From Candidatus Bathyarchaeota archaeon (GTDB taxonomy: Archaea; Thermoproteota; DRAE01), in NCBI GenBank assembly GCA_011041895.1, contig DRAE01000054.1, positions 1 to 8,007 on the forward strand: DNA of 8,007 nucleotides. The letters run 5' to 3'. Both the position numbers and the translations under genes were made by a program. The notes under the pieces are model-generated. The model was not told where the DNA came from. It searched no databases and saw only the letters and a list, made by a program, of their open reading frames with translations. Shown here in pieces: positions 6,716 to 8,007 of the stretch (position 1 is its first letter; each line of letters opens with the position of its first letter).

Positions 6716-7684
6716 TTAAACTGAATACTTTCTACCTAGCAAGTAAAGCTCTGCAAGGAACATGTTAAGCTGTATATCCGGTGATGATCCCTCTACAAGC
6801 CTATAGTCTATTTCTCCAAGTGCCTTGATCAGCTTTATTCTATCCTCATGTGGAATGCCATCCATCCTAAGAATCTGACTATATGCCTCAGCAATTATAT
6901 CAGATGGAGCTATTCCCTTCTCATAAAGTAAACTGTTCAGAAGCCTTCTAGCCTCCTCGAAGTTTCCTTTATAAGCTGTTTCGATCATTTGCTTGACTTC
7001 TACGGGGCTGGCTTTCCCAAGCACATCATAGACAAGGTCATACGTTATTGGCTTTTCAAAGGCAGCTACCGCTTGAAGAGTATTTATAGCTTTCCTCATA
7101 TCTCCCTGTGATACCTCTATTATTGCCTCAAGACCATCATCTCTCAGATCAACGTTTTCGTTTTCAGCTATTCTCCTGAGCATTAACTCAACGTACTTTT
7201 TCTCCATTGGAGGGAATCTAAAGAGCGCGCATCTTGACTGTATGGGCTCTATAATTTTTCCAAGGTAATTGCATATCAAGATGAATCTACATGTTCTCGT
7301 GTATTTTTCCATTGTTCTTCTGAGAGCCTGCTGAGCATCTGAAGTCATATTATCTGCTTCATCGAGGACGAGAATTTTGAATGGAACACCACTTGGTATC
7401 TTAGCCTCAGCAAAGTTCTTAATCCTTCCACGGACAACATCTATCCCTCGTGCATCTGACGCATTAAGTTCTAAAAATGCGTCGCTGAAGTGTTTGCCAA
7501 GCATATCTCTTGCAAGACATAGAGCTGCTGTAGTCTTTGTTGTTCCGGGGGGTCCGGCGAAGAGGAGATGAGGCATCGTCTTGTTTTCTACAAACTCTTT
7601 TAGCCTTGCAACTATTTCTTCCCTGTCGACTATTTCATCGAGCGTTTTTGGCCTATATTTTTCAACCCATATCTCTAAGCTCAT
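6716..7684 (-). CDS. rfcS: Replication factor C small subunit (clamp loader)
   Basis: RFC-S supplies the repeated AAA+ subunits of the clamp loader and partners RFC-L, encoded 20 nt downstream. Counting from ATG at 7684 it has 322 residues, normal for the family. It opens with WVEKYRPKTLDEIV (6-19). Motifs: P-loop GPPGTTKT (44-51), NASDARGI (74-81), Walker B VLDEAD (106-111), sensor 1 in CNY (N139), KIIEPIQSRCALFRF (143-157) with the SRC arginine-finger motif (150-152), and sensor 2 GDMRKAIN (194-201); a helical collar domain ends the protein. Two departures stand out: the P-loop Gly before the catalytic Lys is Thr (codons ACA ACA AAG), and the usual NASDERG Glu is Ala. Start choice: a GTG at 7693 extends the frame by three codons, but it lies inside the ribosome binding site GGTGAT (7694-7689), which serves ATG 7684. 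The family start motif also needs no extension. Confidence 0.96.
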   Translation of the reverse strand: MSLEIWVEKYRPKTLDEIVDREEIVARLKEFVENKTMPHLLFAGPPGTTKTTAALCLARDMLGKHFSDAFLELNASDARGIDVVRGRIKNFAEAKIPSGVPFKILVLDEADNMTSDAQQALRRTMEKYTRTCRFILICNYLGKIIEPIQSRCALFRFPPMEKKYVELMLRRIAENENVDLRDDGLEAIIEVSQGDMRKAINTLQAVAAFEKPITYDLVYDVLGKASPVEVKQMIETAYKGNFEEARRLLNSLLYEKGIAPSDIIAEAYSQILRMDGIPHEDRIKLIKALGEIDYRLVEGSSPDIQLNMFLAELYLLGRKYSV

Positions 7685-7688
7685 ATTT

Positions 7689-7694
7689 ATCACC
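7689..7694 (-). promoter_or_regulatory. Ribosome binding site of rfcS
   Basis: AAGGTGAT on the minus strand includes GGTGAT, fully complementary to the archaeal 16S rRNA 3' end, 4 nt before ATG 7684. The same element, with 5 nt spacing, precedes purB in this window. It overlaps the alternative GTG at 7693 and therefore argues against that codon as the start. Confidence 0.65.
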
Positions 7695-7723
7695 TTAAAG
7701 TATTAGCTTGAGGTGTCGAAATC

Positions 7724-7729
7724 TATATA
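7724..7729 (-). promoter_or_regulatory. Candidate TATA box for rfcS-rfcL
   Basis: In the 57-nt spacer between the coiled-coil gene and rfcS, the minus strand has GTATATAGAT. The TATATA at 7729-7724 would place a start site near 7700 (an A is available at 7701), giving a leader of about 17 nt that contains the ribosome binding site. No convincing purine-rich BRE is seen upstream, and read-through from the gene before is also possible. Confidence 0.42.
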
Positions 7730-7741
7730 CAGGATGTATCG

Positions 7742-8007
7742 TTATAGCTTTTTTACAATCTCACTTCTCAGCATGTTTAGCATGGATCGAAGATCTGATA
7801 TAAGTATTGAAAGCTTCCTGTTTATTTCATCTACCAGGATCTTCCTAAGTTCATTACATTCCTTTCTCAGCTGGTCTATCTCCCTTTCATAGCTTTCAAT
7901 TTTTTCCTTGTAGGATTTCTCTGCCTCAAGCAATCTCTCGCGCAGTATTTGGTTGTCCTTTTTCAGAGATGACACTTGCTCTTCGAGAGATGATATGTAA
8001 TCGTGTA
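7742..8007 (-). CDS. Coiled-coil protein, C-terminal part (5' end outside window)
   Basis: The frame stays open to the window edge, giving 87 residues before a TAA at 7744-7742. An internal GTG at 7975 is a possible start, but codons upstream of it (HDYISSLEEQ) continue the same helical pattern, so the gene probably begins outside the window. The whole visible part is a charged amphipathic helix rich in E, K, R and L, with heptad-like hydrophobic spacing (SSLKKDNQILRERLLEAEKS; later IDQLRKECNELRKILVDEI), ending in a less charged LSILISDLRSMLNMLRSEIV stretch that could pack against a partner. I do not recognise the family. A CdvA-like division protein or another coiled-coil archaeal protein are possibilities without real support. 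Its position before rfcS does not define a function. Confidence 0.7.
   Translation of the reverse strand, partial: HDYISSLEEQVSSLKKDNQILRERLLEAEKSYKEKIESYEREIDQLRKECNELRKILVDEINRKLSILISDLRSMLNMLRSEIVKKL

Noticed and set aside
6713..6719. TTTAAAA on the minus strand as a TATA box for rfcL.
   Set aside because: Its expected start site would fall about 5 nt inside rfcL, past the ATG. The motif overlaps the rfcS stop codon and is more simply explained by base composition.

Overview
The window is a replication-gene cluster from an archaeon. Every supported gene lies on the minus strand, so transcription runs from position 8007 toward 1. The gene set is unmistakably archaeal: a two-type clamp loader (RFC small and large), a Psf2/Psf3-type GINS subunit, a homohexameric-type MCM and a Hel308 helicase. 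The order rfcS, rfcL, gins23, mcm matches, from memory, the Sulfolobus cluster around oriC1. That order, the moderately AT-rich sequence, frequent AGG/AGA and ATA codons, and GGTGAT-type ribosome binding sites suggest a Thermoproteota (TACK-group) lineage, probably a thermophile. I cannot name a species.

Layout in transcription order: (1) 8007-7742, the C-terminal end of an unrecognised coiled-coil protein whose start lies outside the window; (2) a 57-nt spacer with a candidate TATA box and a good ribosome binding site; (3) rfcS (7684-6716) and, 20 nt later, rfcL (6695-5442); (4) a 45-nt spacer with a candidate promoter that would give an almost leaderless mRNA; (5) gins23 (5396-4875), mcm (4874-2796), hel308 (2793-580) and purB (from 569, running out of the window), separated by 0, 2 and 10 nt. 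Coding density is very high and there is no gene-free stretch above 60 bases. I see no RNA gene, insertion sequence, CRISPR array, intein or long repeat.

Functionally, RFC-S and RFC-L form the loader that places PCNA on primed DNA. MCM is the replicative helicase motor and GINS23 is part of the GINS complex that activates it. Hel308 acts on stalled or branched forks. PurB makes purine nucleotides, so the downstream operon joins fork machinery to nucleotide supply. The most interesting details are departures from consensus in the ATPase motifs of both clamp-loader subunits (GPPGTTKT and NASDARGI in RFC-S, DDVD in RFC-L), the lack of a recognisable PIP box at the RFC-L C-terminus, and the absence of an orc1/cdc6 gene between rfcL and gins23. 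I found no evidence of a wholly new system; this is a conserved core locus with some unusual residues.
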